Made by a program: the position numbers and the translations under genes. A stretch of 57,988 nt of DNA from Mycoplana dimorpha (GTDB lineage Bacteria > Pseudomonadota > Alphaproteobacteria > Rhizobiales > Rhizobiaceae): assembly GCF_003046475.1 (NCBI RefSeq), contig NZ_PZZZ01000011.1, forward strand, positions 1-57,988, given 5' to 3'. Under the pieces are notes generated by a model. It worked only from the letters and a program-made list of their open reading frames with translations. It searched no databases and was not told where the DNA came from. This document shows positions 1-8,694 of this stretch, one piece after another. Positions within the stretch are counted from its first letter, which is position 1. Every line of letters starts with the position of its first letter.

Positions 1-317
1 GTTGCTCCGGTCGCGGCTTGAAGCCGAAAACGCTCAACTCAGTATGATGCTCCTTCGGTTCTATTCATAATGGCGAGAGTTATCTATTAGCACCACCATT
101 GGCGCTCACACCACGGGCACATCATGACCTACCAAGACGCGTCCGCTGATCCTATCTGGAGATATTCCCGATTGCAGAGCCGTTAATCCCGGATAACGGC
201 GATGCAATCGCGCAGAACCGCCATTTATGAAATGCGCGGTGAGGAGCGGGCCCACAAACCTTACACCGGATGGAGCAGATCCTGTGCAAGCGTGAGCAGC
301 GTTATGTCGGTCGCAGT
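1..317. other. Region without a recognisable gene
   Basis: No reading frame here gives a convincing protein. The first 60 bases on the plus strand read as a short leucine-rich stretch ending in stops, which resembles the coiled-coil start of an IS66 TnpC or the tail of a SyrB-type protein, but it is too short to assign. The stretch leads into the transposase debris that follows and is probably part of the same graveyard. Confidence 0.4.
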
Positions 318-426
318 TGACGTTCTCGTTCGAGCGCCAGCGGATCATGCTGGAGGAGACCGAGCTGACACACGGATTGGTCGGCTGGTATGTCGAGACC
401 TATGCCTATGCAGATGGTCGATTGGG
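318..426 (+). pseudogene. Transposase remnant, possibly ISNCY-type
   Basis: A plus-strand frame reads FERQRIMLEETELTHGLVG followed by a segment containing YVETYAYADGRL. This is reminiscent of the internal part of ISNCY-type integrase-core transposases, where a similar 'ELT.GLVGKYV..YEYPDGR' motif occurs. There is no start, and the match stops where the IS66 remnant begins, so it is an internal piece of a dead gene. The family is given from memory of the motif and is uncertain. Confidence 0.35.
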
Positions 427-428
427 AC

Positions 429-880
429 GTAACCGGTGCTCCGCTCCCACGCTGCTCTCACCACCTTGATCTGTGACGCCTTTCCGTGAACGAGCAACGG
501 GAGTTTCTCCATGGAGACTACATTGGAGGTTCTCACGACCAGGAAGCCTGGACGTGAGGTTCACAGGCACTGGCCGGACGAGGTGAAGGCGCAGATCGTC
601 TCGGAGAGCCTGCAGCCCGGAGCGCTGGTGAATGAAGTTGCCGAGCGCCATGGCCTGAAGCCGAACCACCTTGGCGAACGATGGCCCGGCAGGGCAAGCT
701 GGTTCTGCCTGCACCCGAGGATGCGGTTGAGTTCGCAGCGGTGATCGTCGACCCACAAGTCTCGGGGCCGCCGATCAAAAGTCCAGCCGTCCAGAGATCA
801 TCGTCGGCGGTGTCACAATCCGCCTGGAAGAAGGTGCGTCTGCCACCCGGACGCCGCTGTCGTACGTGCATGCGCGGTTC
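429..880 (+). pseudogene. IS66-family tnpA remnant with frameshifts
   Basis: An ATG at 511 opens a frame matching the N-terminus of IS66 TnpA (KPGREVHRHWPDEVKAQIV, then EVAERHGLKPNHL). The match continues in a second frame near 681 (MARQGKLVLPAPEDAVEF) and in a third near 786 (RPEIIVGGVTIRLEEGAS). At least two frameshifts therefore break the gene. The interval from about 429, which starts GTAACCGG, may hold the left end of the element. TnpA is an accessory protein of IS66 transposition; this copy cannot be functional. Confidence 0.75.
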
Positions 881-886
881 CAGCAT

Positions 887-1194
887 GATCTTTCCATCGA
901 ACCGCGTACGGATCATGTTGGCGACCAAGCCCGTCGACTTCCGCAAAGGACATGATGGATTGGCAGCATTGGTGAAGAACGAGCTGCACAAGGACCCGTT
1001 CACGGGAACGGTCTTCGTATTCCGGTCACGCAAGGCGGATCGGTTAAAGCTGATCTACTGAGATGGCAGCGGTCTGGTGATGGCCTACAAGCGGCTGGAG
1101 GAGCACACGTTTACCTGGCCAGATATCCGGGACGGCCTGATGACCCTGGGACATGCCCAGTTCGAAGCGCTGTTTGCGAGCCTCGATTGGCGGA
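887..1194 (+). pseudogene. IS66-family tnpB remnant with a nonsense codon
   Basis: The frame from ATG 887 reads as IS66 TnpB: RIMLATKPVDFRKGHDGLA, FTGTVFVFRSRKADRLKLIY, then an in-frame TGA at 1059-1061, then [20 protein letters not shown]. Family members have Trp at the stop position (LIVWDGTGL), so a single TGG to TGA change explains the stop. The gene then breaks off after SLDWR near 1194, short of its normal end, and runs into a piece of tnpC. It is a dead remnant of the element that also left tnpA upstream. Confidence 0.8.
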
Positions 1195-1197
1195 TTG

Positions 1198-1263
1198 CCC
1201 ACCGAGGCAACCATCGCTCATGTGCTGGTCTCCAAATATGCCGATCATCTACCACTATACCAC
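1198..1263 (+). pseudogene. IS66 tnpC (transposase) fragment
   Basis: About 20 codons read [20 protein letters not shown], the well-conserved internal segment of IS66 TnpC in which the transposase expects '[15 protein letters not shown]'. Both sides are cut: tnpB debris precedes it and an unrelated peptidase fragment follows immediately. The whole 1.4-kb tnpC gene is otherwise missing. Confidence 0.7.
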
Positions 1264-1329
1264 GGCCTGGGGGGAACCGGGGTCGTCGGCACGTTACGAC
1301 GTGGCAGTGCCACACGCTCCATCGCGCTT
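1264..1329 (+). pseudogene. 66-bp fragment of an M20D amidohydrolase gene
   Basis: This stretch encodes [15 protein letters not shown] then RSIAL and aligns without gaps over 66 bp to 43601-43666, inside the complete M20D amidohydrolase gene at 43451-44590. By eye only about five bases differ. In the full protein this is residues 51-72, just before the first metal-binding segment. It is sandwiched between IS66 tnpC and IS3 orfB debris, so it marks an old recombination junction. Confidence 0.8.
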
Positions 1330-1538
1330 TCAAACTGGCGCAGCGATTACATCGATCACCGACCGCACTCAGGCCTCGGCTGGCTGACACCCGCCGAGTT
1401 CACCCAAACCATCAACCCGAATGCGGTGCTGCGCAGCCGAAACGGCTCCGCACCGCATCTCGCCGCTACCGCCCCGAACACAGCAACCAAAACCGCTGGA
1501 GCGAACTCAAAACTGGATATAACTTGGGGGCAAGGTCA
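1330..1538 (+). pseudogene. IS3-family transposase (orfB) 3' end and right terminus
   Basis: The frame encodes [19 protein letters not shown], the C-terminal signature of IS3-family integrase-type transposases ('DYN..RPHSALG.LTP.EF'), then an alanine- and asparagine-rich tail seen in rhizobial copies ([17 protein letters not shown]). The last bases, about 1517-1538, end in GGGGGCAAGGTCA. That is a plausible IS3-type right inverted repeat (its complement starts TGACCTTGCCCCC). The 5' part of the element is absent. Confidence 0.65.
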
Positions 1539-1631
1539 TTCCTGATGGCTTTCTGTCTGACGGCAGATGATGGCTTGTTTAAATTGAATAAGACGCGCTC
1601 ATCGCACCTGCTGAATATACCGGAGGCAGAT

Positions 1632-2087
1632 TTGTCCAACAACGAACGCAACAACGAACTGGCGCAACTGACCGCAGATGTTGTTTCCGCATACGTCGCC
1701 AACAACGTAACCCCGCAAACCGAGATCACCTCCCTGATATCTGACGTTTACGCGGCCCTGAATGATTTGGGCAAGGCGTCAAGCGTCGCCCAAACGCCCC
1801 CGGTGGTGGAGGAGATCCAAAAGCCTGCCGTATCAATCAGAAAGTCGGTTTCACTTGACGCCGTTATCTGCCTTGAGTGCGGCAAGCCGTTCAAGTCGCT
1901 GAGGCGGCACCTGCAGTCTCAACACGGGCTTGCGCCTGAAGATTATCGGGCGAGGTGGAAGCTTCCCTCTGACTATCCCATGGTTGCGCCAAACTACGCC
2001 GAAGCTCGCTCGTCCTTGGCGAAGCAGATGGGCCTGGGCCAACGACGTGGGCAGAAGGCCAAGAGCGCACCGAAAACGAAAAAATAA
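1632..2087 (+). CDS. Ros/MucR-family zinc-finger transcriptional regulator
   Basis: Encodes 151 residues of the Ros/MucR family, which represses or activates exopolysaccharide, motility and cell-cycle genes in alphaproteobacteria. Visible features: an N-terminal helical region ([17 protein letters not shown]), the zinc finger C80-x2-C83-x9-H93-x4-H98 ([15 protein letters not shown]), the family block [20 protein letters not shown], and a basic tail. The TTG at 1632 is preferred because GGAGG lies five bases upstream and family alignment begins there. An ATG at 1545 would add 29 unrelated residues. The frame is open upstream into IS3 debris, so the insertion sits immediately before the gene and may have replaced its promoter. 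Confidence 0.85.
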   Translation: MSNNERNNELAQLTADVVSAYVANNVTPQTEITSLISDVYAALNDLGKASSVAQTPPVVEEIQKPAVSIRKSVSLDAVICLECGKPFKSLRRHLQSQHGLAPEDYRARWKLPSDYPMVAPNYAEARSSLAKQMGLGQRRGQKAKSAPKTKK

Positions 2088-2269
2088 GCAGAGCTTTCAA
2101 AAAAGTCGTTCTCGCTACCTTCGGCCCACTGCCCAATTCGTTGAAGCAAAAGTACACTTGGTCGGAATAACAACTCAGCGACTCCAGTGTGCGGTCGATG
2201 CCTATGGAACCGGGCCGCGACGACGGACTTTAGTCCGGCCGAACGCTTCCAAACGAGGCGGCGGCCATC

Positions 2270-2746
2270 ACGGCCCGAGCGGAACTCGAGGATCGCAGCA
2301 ACGCTTCTCGGCCCTCCGGCGCGCGCGGCGACGAAGAGGCGGTCGAACTCCGGCACAAAGAGCGACGTCCGTGCGCCGCTGGAGGTCATCATACGTCCGG
2401 CTGGTCGGAGTCCGTCGCGACCGCGCTGCACGACATCAATCGCGCCACTTCCACAGCTGACGTAAATTCGACCGCGCTTGCCGTCGAAGAAAACGTCGTC
2501 GGCATCGCCGCAGGTGTCCAGATTTTCGCTTATCGCCCCTGTTGCCACGTCCCAGAGGGTGAGCTTGGCAGGATTTCGGAAGACGATTGCAAGCTCTCCG
2601 CTCGTACCGTCGAGGGCCATGGGAAAGTTGGCTGTCAGTCCCGGTGTTTTCCAGGCCGTCACCCGCTTGCGTGATTTCAGATCGGCGACGACTACCTGGC
2701 GCGCGTCCGGTACATTGACGAACACGCGATCTGTCACAGGAAGCAA
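2270..2746 (-). pseudogene. YncE/YVTN-type beta-propeller protein remnant
   Basis: The minus-strand frame reads VFVNVPDARQVVVADLKSRK, LANFPMALD-like and DDVFFDGKRGRIYVSCGSGA, and RLFVAARAG. These are the repeating blades of YncE-like seven-bladed propellers, periplasmic proteins of poorly known function. A signal peptide and the first blades are missing: the recognisable frame begins at 2746, just past the stop of the GGDEF gene. After about 2270 the frame continues without similarity toward the convergent mucR gene. I read it as truncated at both ends. Confidence 0.55.
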
Positions 2747-2769
2747 CGTGTTGCTCGCGCGTTGCCTCT

Positions 2770-3528
2770 TTATGCAGCAACATCAAGTGGACCACATACG
2801 ACCCTGTTCCGTCCGCCTGCTTTTGCTTGGTAGGCGTATCGATCCGCTGCGGCGAAGAGCTGGTCATAGGTCGCCAAACCTTGGAAGCTCGCCGCACCGA
2901 TACTAACGGATAGCCTTACACCGCCCTTTTCGCTGAGGATGTGGACCTTCGTGATCGTTTCGCGGATCCGCTCAGCCGCGATCTCCGCATCGGGACGCCT
3001 CGTTGCCGGGAGAAAGACACAGAATTCCTCACCGCCAATCCTTCCTACAAGATCGATCTCCCGGACGTTTTGCCTAATGGTCCGCGCCATGACCTTGAAA
3101 GCATCGTCGCCGGTCTGATGTCCGTGGGTATCGTTGATCTTCTTGAAGTGATCGGCATCGATAACCAGCATGGAGCCATACTGCATAGAGGCTTGCTGCT
3201 GCGCTTTCTCAAGGTAGGCATTGACCAGCATGGTGAATGCGCCCCGGTTCAACACCTTGGTCAAGCTGTCGGTCGAGGCTATTCGCTGCAGCTGTTCTCG
3301 TGCATCTGCCGCTCGACGAAATGCCTCGAAGATAAAGTAGGCGACGGGAAGGGTGATAAACAGGGGAACCAACACCGCAATCTCAATGGATTTAGCCTCA
3401 TAGGCTTGGTTCAGGTAGTTCAGATTGTAGAGATCGGCCAACATGGAAACGCTGACGACGAAGATGGCTGCGGCGATTGTCCCGGCGTAGGTGCGCGCCT
3501 TGCTGGTAGCGGAAAAGTCGAGTTTCAT
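2770..3528 (-). CDS. Membrane-bound diguanylate cyclase (GGDEF)
   Basis: A 252-residue protein predicted to make cyclic di-GMP from two GTP. Two hydrophobic helices (about residues 15-33 and 50-70) are followed directly by a GGDEF domain (about 85-245). The active-site motif is GGEEF, and an RxxD inhibitory-site motif (REID) stands five residues before it, so product feedback is likely. No sensory domain other than the short membrane anchor is visible. It lies 97 bp after the EAL-PAS gene on the same strand and is probably co-transcribed with it, placing opposing c-di-GMP activities in one unit with chemotaxis genes. Confidence 0.9.
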   Translation of the reverse strand: MKLDFSATSKARTYAGTIAAAIFVVSVSMLADLYNLNYLNQAYEAKSIEIAVLVPLFITLPVAYFIFEAFRRAADAREQLQRIASTDSLTKVLNRGAFTMLVNAYLEKAQQQASMQYGSMLVIDADHFKKINDTHGHQTGDDAFKVMARTIRQNVREIDLVGRIGGEEFCVFLPATRRPDAEIAAERIRETITKVHILSEKGGVRLSVSIGAASFQGLATYDQLFAAADRYAYQAKAGGRNRVVCGPLDVAA

Positions 3529-3624
3529 GGCTATGAATGCGAGCTTGCTATTGGTGTTTCTCCGCCCTGTTTCAGGGCGCTATGTCAGTCACAGAGGTTC
3601 CGGCTGTCGTAGCTGCAGGCCGCG

Positions 3625-4969
3625 TCAACCAGCAAGCCTATCACTGTCCTCGGTGTTCGGTTGGAGATGTTCGAGCAAGTCCGCTCGTCGGGCAGGCCAG
3701 ACGGGGTCGAGTTGCCTGTCGGACATTATTCGGCGCGAGTTCGTAACGTTCGCGAGTGTCTGCAGGGCACTGACCTGCGCGTCGATGTCGATGGACACGA
3801 CAGAGGCTCCGATCAACTCGCCTGCGACATCGGTTACTCGGGACGCATGGAGCAGCACGCACGTTCCGTCCGCCGACAGTCCAAACGTAACGCACCGGGT
3901 CGGACTGCTCGAGGCAACGGTCGAGCATATCGCCTGCCGCTTCCAAGGTTTCGCCTTGCAGGATGTCACGGATGGTCCGCCCCTCCAGCTCCTCCACCGA
4001 GAGATTGTGGAGTGACGCAAAGTGCCTGTTTGCACGAATATGACAAAAGTCCATATCGAGATAGCAAAGACCAACGGGGGCTTGATCGTAAAGCGAAGCA
4101 AGCTGGTGCACCTGCTGGAAGGGCGACACATCACGTGCATGGGCGAAATCAACGCTGGTCGCGCGTCCTCTGTCCACGATCATCAATGCGGCCTTCTCGC
4201 CCTGAACCGGGCGACCATAGAGCCAGCCCTGCACATAGTGGCACCCGAGTTCACGCAGGATCGCTTCTTCTTTTTTGCTTTCAACGCCTTCCGCGACAAC
4301 CGTCATGCCGAGGCTCTGCCCGAGGCCGATCATCGCGGCGGCGAACCGTCGTTTGCTTCGGGACTGGTCGAGTGCGCTGACGAACTGCCGGTCGATCTTC
4401 AGTTTCTTGAAGGGGAAAGCCTCAAGGCGGGAGAGGCTGGAGTATCCCGTTCCAAAATCGTCGATGGCAACGGCAATACCAAGCATGTCGAACGCCTGTA
4501 GTTCCGCAAGAGTGCGCTCAGCATCGACGGTCAGCGTGGTTTCCGTGATCTCGATTTCAAGCCGGTCTAGCGGGAACCCGGTCTTGTGCGAGGCATCAAT
4601 AAAACGTTGCCGCAGATGGCGATCCGAAAGTTGCGAGGAGGAGACATTGAAAGCCAGCTTGAACTCGCCAGGCCACCCGATTGCCGCGCCACATGCGTCC
4701 AGCAATAATGCATCGAGCAGTTCGTCGAGAAGGCTGAACGCTTCAAGACGTAGTACAAGAATTGCGGGGCTGAGTTCGCCGCCGGTCGGGTCAGTCCATC
4801 GGGCAAGGACTTCGAAACCCGTGATACGTCCTGAACGGAGGCAGACAATCGGCTGGAACGCAGGCCATATACTTCCATTCGTCAACGCGGCTTTGAACAG
4901 CCGCCGGAACGGCGCTTCCCCTGCCGTGTCAATACTCGGCTTGACTGGGACTGGAGTGTGCGCTGACAT
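3625..4969 (-). pseudogene. EAL-PAS c-di-GMP phosphodiesterase, frameshifted in PAS
   Basis: The N-terminal EAL domain looks catalytically complete: EVLARW, NVSSSQL, EITET, DDFGTGYSSL, KLKIDRQFV, VAEGVES and GCHYVQGWLYGRP are all present, predicting hydrolysis of c-di-GMP. A PAS domain follows (LYDQAPVGLCYLDMDF and VEELEGRTIRDIL). Near 3885-3905 the PAS reading changes frame: the first frame loses similarity after DPVRYV, while another continues as TFGLSADGTCVLLHASRV to a stop at 3625. ATG 4969 is chosen because AGGAA precedes it by about seven bases; the frame stays open back to a TTG at 5002. The order EAL then PAS is less usual than PAS first. Either a recent pseudogene or a one-base error. 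Confidence 0.8.
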
Positions 4970-5133
4970 TCTAACGTTCCTCATCACCTTGTTTGCCCGC
5001 AACGCAAACGGCGGAAGTCATGGCGGCAAATTGTTCGCCAAGCTTGATCTGCTAGCGAATCGATCGAAGCCTCTCTTCGAGCACGGCGGCATTTGGCTTC
5101 CTCGCTTGTACGCCACCAAACGTCATCTTGGCT

Positions 5134-5340
5134 TCAGCATCGAGCCGATGCCACCCATGCATCAATTTCGTCGGACGAGGCCTCCCCTCTGACGATCTTC
5201 CACATGAACGCGATCATGTCTCGGAGGGCTTCCTGCCCTGTGGCCTGGAGCCGCGACAAGTCGGGTTGAGGAGGACTGGGAAGGGGAACGCCATGTGAGG
5301 CTCCTTCAAGGTATTTTTGAAGGAAATGCTGCACGATCAT
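5134..5340 (-). CDS. Small protein of unknown function
   Basis: A 68-residue reading frame in the same orientation as, and between, cheW and the EAL-PAS gene. The C-terminal half (ALRDMIAFMWKIVRGEAS then a DEIDAWV segment) looks like a real amphipathic protein sequence rather than a shadow frame. No family was recognised and no strong ribosome site is visible before ATG 5340. It could be a small accessory protein of the chemosensory operon. Confidence 0.45.
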   Translation of the reverse strand: MIVQHFLQKYLEGASHGVPLPSPPQPDLSRLQATGQEALRDMIAFMWKIVRGEASSDEIDAWVASARC

Positions 5341-5382
5341 GAGTTGCCCGACGCCTTCTGCTGCGTCGGGCAGACAATGAAA

Positions 5383-5853
5383 TTATGCGACTTCTGCCCA
5401 CTCCATCGCGCTCGCAAAGATCGCCTCCAGATCAAGGAAGCAGATCATGTCCTTGTCGCGGGCAAAAATGCCCTCGGCGTAGTTTGCGGACGTAACCCCG
5501 ACACCCACCGGCATCGGCTGGAGTTCAGAACCGGAAATCGTCAGGATGTCTGACACCCTGTCGACCATCAGCCCGATGGTCCGGTCCTGCACGTTCGTGA
5601 CGACGATGGCGCTACGCTCGCTGGTCTTCGCCGGAGGCATGCCCAGTTTGATCGCGAGATCGACGATGGGGATGACCTTTCCACGTAGGTTCATGACGCC
5701 GAGCACTTCGGACGGCGTATGCGGTATCGGCGTAACCGGGGCCCATCCGCGAATTTCGCGGATGGAGGTGGTGCGCACGCAAAACTGCTGTTCATGGAGC
5801 ATGAATGCGATAATTTCGAATGCTTCGGTCATTCTGCTGAGGGTGCCGTTCAT
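5383..5853 (-). CDS. cheW: CheW chemotaxis coupling protein
   Basis: CheW couples chemoreceptors to the histidine kinase CheA in the polar signalling array. The 156-residue protein has the CheW fold markers FMLHEQQFCVRTTSIREIRG, VLGVMNLRGKVIPIVDL, the NLRGKVIPI receptor-contact strand and GLMVDRVSDIL. The start is ATG 5853, which overlaps the MCP stop (TGATG) and has AGGAG six bases upstream, so translation is coupled to the receptor. An ATG 15 bases further upstream lies inside the MCP gene. No cheA is present in the window, so it must serve a CheA encoded elsewhere. A diverged relic of an MCP-cheW junction is at 44960-45170. Confidence 0.93.
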   Translation of the reverse strand: MNGTLSRMTEAFEIIAFMLHEQQFCVRTTSIREIRGWAPVTPIPHTPSEVLGVMNLRGKVIPIVDLAIKLGMPPAKTSERSAIVVTNVQDRTIGLMVDRVSDILTISGSELQPMPVGVGVTSANYAEGIFARDKDMICFLDLEAIFASAMEWAEVA

Positions 5854-7789
5854 CAGAACTCCTCCCATGCGTCCATCGACGTGTCGATGGCGGCGTTGCC
5901 CGAGAAGGCAGAGGCGATCTTGCGGCCGAGTGCGCGGACGGGCGATGCGGCGGGGCGGTCACTACTCGTTGCCGAACGGACGGGTGCATCGGAGGTAGAA
6001 CGGTTGTCGTCCGACAGCTTGAACTGCGAAAGAAGCTGATTCAGGGACGCAGCCTCCCGTGCAAGGCTGTGGCTAGCTGCGGTCGACTCCTCAACCATAG
6101 CAGCGTTCTTCTGCGTGTCCTGATCCATCTGGTTTACGGCCGTGTTGATCTGCTGAAGACCTGACGACTGTTCCTGTGCCGCATCGACAATCGCGGCAAC
6201 ATGGAGATTGATCTCCTGGACTTCCGAAACGATTTTCTCCAGCGCCTTACCGGTATTGCCCACGAGTTGAACACCCTGGTTGACGTGCTGGTTCGAAGTC
6301 GTGATCAGCGCCTTGATCTCCTTGGCGGCATTTGCGGACCGCTGGGCGAGTTCACGAACTTCTTGAGCGACCACGGCGAAGCCCTTTCCTGCGTCACCGG
6401 CACGGGCGGCCTCGACACCGGCGTTCAGAGCCAGGAGGTTCGTCTGGAACGCGATCTCGTCAATGACGCCGATGATGTTGTTGATCTCGTTGGCCGACTG
6501 AGCGATGTGCTCCATGGCGATGACGGCGCTGCGAACGACGTTGCCGGACTCCTCCGCACCGGCCTTCGCACGGCCGACGAGTGCGCCTGCCTCCTGCGCA
6601 CGCTTGGTCGAGTCCTTCACGGTGGTCGTGATCTCTTCCAACGCTGCGGCGGTTTCCTCGACGGCGGCGGCTTGTTGTTCGGTGCGCTTGGCCAGATCGT
6701 CGGCGGCTGACTTGATCTCGTTTGCGCCAGCGTCGATACCGCGAGCGTTCTGGGCAACGTTGATCAGCGCGGCCTGCAGCTTCTCGGCGGACTGGTTGAA
6801 GTTCATTCGCACAGCATCGAGAGTTTCCACGAACGGATGGCTGATCCGGAAGGAGATGTCACCGTCCGAAAGTTTCGCGAGCCCGGTAGCAAGGTTATCG
6901 ACTGCGTACTTCACGTCCGCTGCTTCCTTGGCCTTTTGCTCTTCGCGGGCAACCCGCTCCTTCTCGCTCAGCGAGCGATTTGCCTCGGTTTCCTTCTCCA
7001 GGCGAATCCGCTCGATGGCATTGTCTCGGAATACCTGAACGGCGGCAGCCATGTCACCGATCTCGTCACGGCGCTCGGCGAACGGCACAGGGCTTTGGAT
7101 GTCGCCATGGGCGAGTTTGCGCATTGCATCCGTAATCCGCTGGATTGGGTTGGCAATGCGTGCCGTGGCAAGATACATGCCGATGAGGCTGATGATGACG
7201 GCGATTGCCGCAACGGCGACCGTCATGAGGAAGGCTGAATCCGCCGTCGCGTCGGCATCCTTCACGTTGGACTGGGCGCGCTCCGTAATGAAGGCAACCA
7301 ACTCGTCGATCTGGGCGTTTGCCTGGTCAGAACGTGACCGCATGACGCCCTGAAATAGGTCGCGCGCTCCCTCACGATTACCGGCTCCGAGGAGCTCGAC
7401 ATAACGCGAGCCCTGGTCAACGTATTCCTGGACGGCAACCCTGATTTTCCCCGCTAAAACCTTGCCGTCTTCAGTTATGGCTCCCGCTTCATATTTGGTA
7501 ACGGCTGCGGTCAGGTGCTCTTTGGCATCGCTAAGGGGTTTAGCCTGGGCACGAAAGTCCATATCGTTGGCAATCATGGAATAGCGTGCATAAGACAGAC
7601 GCAGATCGCAAAGGCTCCCTTCACCTCGCGCGCCGTGACAATACGCTCGAACCAGTAGCCTCCAAGCTCCTCTGTCGAAGCGCCAATTGTGCTGATACTT
7701 CTCAGTGATGTGGCCGAAAGAGCCACGATGGCGATGATCAATGTGGCCATAAGTCCGGTAAGGACAGCTTTCAAAGACAGGTTTTTCAC
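5853..7789 (-). pseudogene. Methyl-accepting chemotaxis protein, frameshifted near its N-terminus
   Basis: A chemoreceptor of about 645 residues if repaired. The GTG at 7789 (GGAA seven bases upstream) starts a signal-anchor helix (SLKAVLTGLMATLIIAIVAL). A helical periplasmic sensor follows, a second membrane helix (MTVAVAAIAVIISLIGMYL), a HAMP region, a methylation-helix region and the conserved hairpin EIAFQTNLLALNAGVEAARA. The C-terminus DAWEEF is a CheR/CheB-tether pentapeptide. Around 7596-7610 the frame breaks: GAFA should run on to DLRLSYARYSMIAND, but one base appears lost and the first frame stops at 7574. The rest is intact, so this is either a one-base sequencing error or a very recent inactivation. 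Confidence 0.88.
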
Positions 7790-8294
7790 CTTACGTTTCC
7801 AATCAATTTTGCGATCTGCTCCTTCGTGCAGGAGGTATTCAGACTGTGAGGCATCGCACGTTCGTCGCCTCTGTCATTGAGGCCGAGCCATCTCGATGAT
7901 CAGGATATTGAGGAACCACGGAGATAATCGGATTTCATTTTACTAGGAATCACCTCTGTCAAATCAGTTAACAGTGGACCGCGACAATTCTGAATTGTCT
8001 CATCGAGGATAGAAAATATTTCTGCCGATCACGGTTTCCTAACAAATTTTGGTATTCTATTCCGTATTAGAGCATTGATTTAATTGATGTCGTGCGACTG
8101 GCCCGAACGCGAAGGGGCTTGCGGTCAACGCTCCACATTGGCTCTCAAGCCTTTGACCTCGAATCGGAGAGGCACTTCATCATCGCGCTCGGAGAAGGAT
8201 GCCTTGTGGTCTGCTTACTCATTCATGACAAATAAAGGTCTGCTATGCTGGGATTCCGAGCAGAGGAGCTGGCCGTGATACCGACAATGGATGA
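7790..8294. other. AT-rich upstream region of the chemosensory operon
   Basis: About 500 bases with no credible gene. It must carry the promoter of the MCP-cheW unit transcribed leftward. The part at 7920-8080 is clearly more AT-rich than the surroundings. A perfect short inverted repeat occurs at 7984-7998. The right half, up to the IS3-type terminus at 8295, has no recognisable content. Confidence 0.5.
7984..7998. promoter_or_regulatory. Perfect inverted repeat upstream of the MCP gene
   Basis: ACAATTC and GAATTGT form 7-bp arms around one T. It lies about 195 bases before the MCP start within AT-rich sequence and could be a binding site for a dimeric regulator. No matching copy was noticed elsewhere in the window. 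The assignment is inferred from symmetry alone. Confidence 0.35.
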
Positions 8295-8505
8295 TGAACT
8301 GCCCCCCCATTTCGACCGGACAGTCGGCATAAGCAGAAAGGCTCAAGCACAGGCTTGAGGACAGGCTTGTGTCCAACGACTATCGAGCGCATCGAGGTGA
8401 TCACGGGTGATGTCCGCCGCAGGCGGTGGACAACCGAGCAAAAGCTGCAGATCATCGAGCAGAGTTTCGAACCTGGCGAGACGGTTTCGTCGACCGCTCG
8501 CCGTG
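8295..8505 (+). mobile_element. Truncated left end of an IS3-family (IS2-like) element
   Basis: The bases from 8295 start TGAACTGCCCCCCCATTTCG and continue to GGACA at 8322, which fits the left terminal repeat of IS2-group elements (T-G/A-n-ACT-GCCCCC...GGACA). About 60 bases later an orfA-type frame appears: IERIEVITGDVRRRRWTTEQ, then a helix-turn-helix segment with SFEPGETVSSTARR. The element breaks off at about 8505, joined to an unrelated LysR gene tail. Only about 210 bases remain. Confidence 0.65.
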
Positions 8506-8694
8506 GACGGTGGCGTCGTCATGCTTCCCGACTTCGTCATCTCGGAAACCGATTGTCTTCATAAAATCGACCCCGATGCGGTCCTGACGCGAGAGGTTTG
8601 GCTCATCGTGCACTCTGAGATCAAGAATGTCCCGTCGGTTCGGGTCGTGTCCGACGCTTTGAGGCAAATCTTCGTGGATCGGCGCGTTCGCTAA
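8506..8694 (+). pseudogene. 3' end of a LysR-family regulator gene
   Basis: The frame reads VVMLPDFVI then AVLTREVWLIVHSEIKNVP and VRVVSDAL, ending at a stop at 8692-8694. This is the C-terminal end of a LysR effector-binding domain, where family members read 'LPDF.....L.REVWL.VH.DL...PRVRAV.DF'. The DNA-binding half and most of the sensor domain are absent; the 5' side is fused to IS3-type orfA. Confidence 0.6.

Noticed and set aside
1-63. Start of a SyrB or IS66 TnpC coiled coil
   Set aside because: Only about 20 codons before stops; too little to assign, noted only in the region entry.
1077-2087. A single 336-residue protein joining TnpB, IS3 and MucR segments
   Set aside because: It is an accidental open frame through debris; the MucR part has its own ribosome site and start.
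1994-2746. The whole minus-strand frame as an intact beta-propeller gene
   Set aside because: Propeller similarity covers only about 2270-2746; the remainder overlaps the convergent mucR gene and has no blade pattern.
5853-7789. Programmed frameshifting as explanation for the split chemoreceptor gene
   Set aside because: No slippery heptamer or downstream structure stands out, and chemoreceptors are not known to use it; a simple indel is more likely.
8084-8278. A 64-codon plus-strand ORF in the gene-free region before the IS3 terminus
   Set aside because: No ribosome site, no familiar motif and biased composition; treated as chance.
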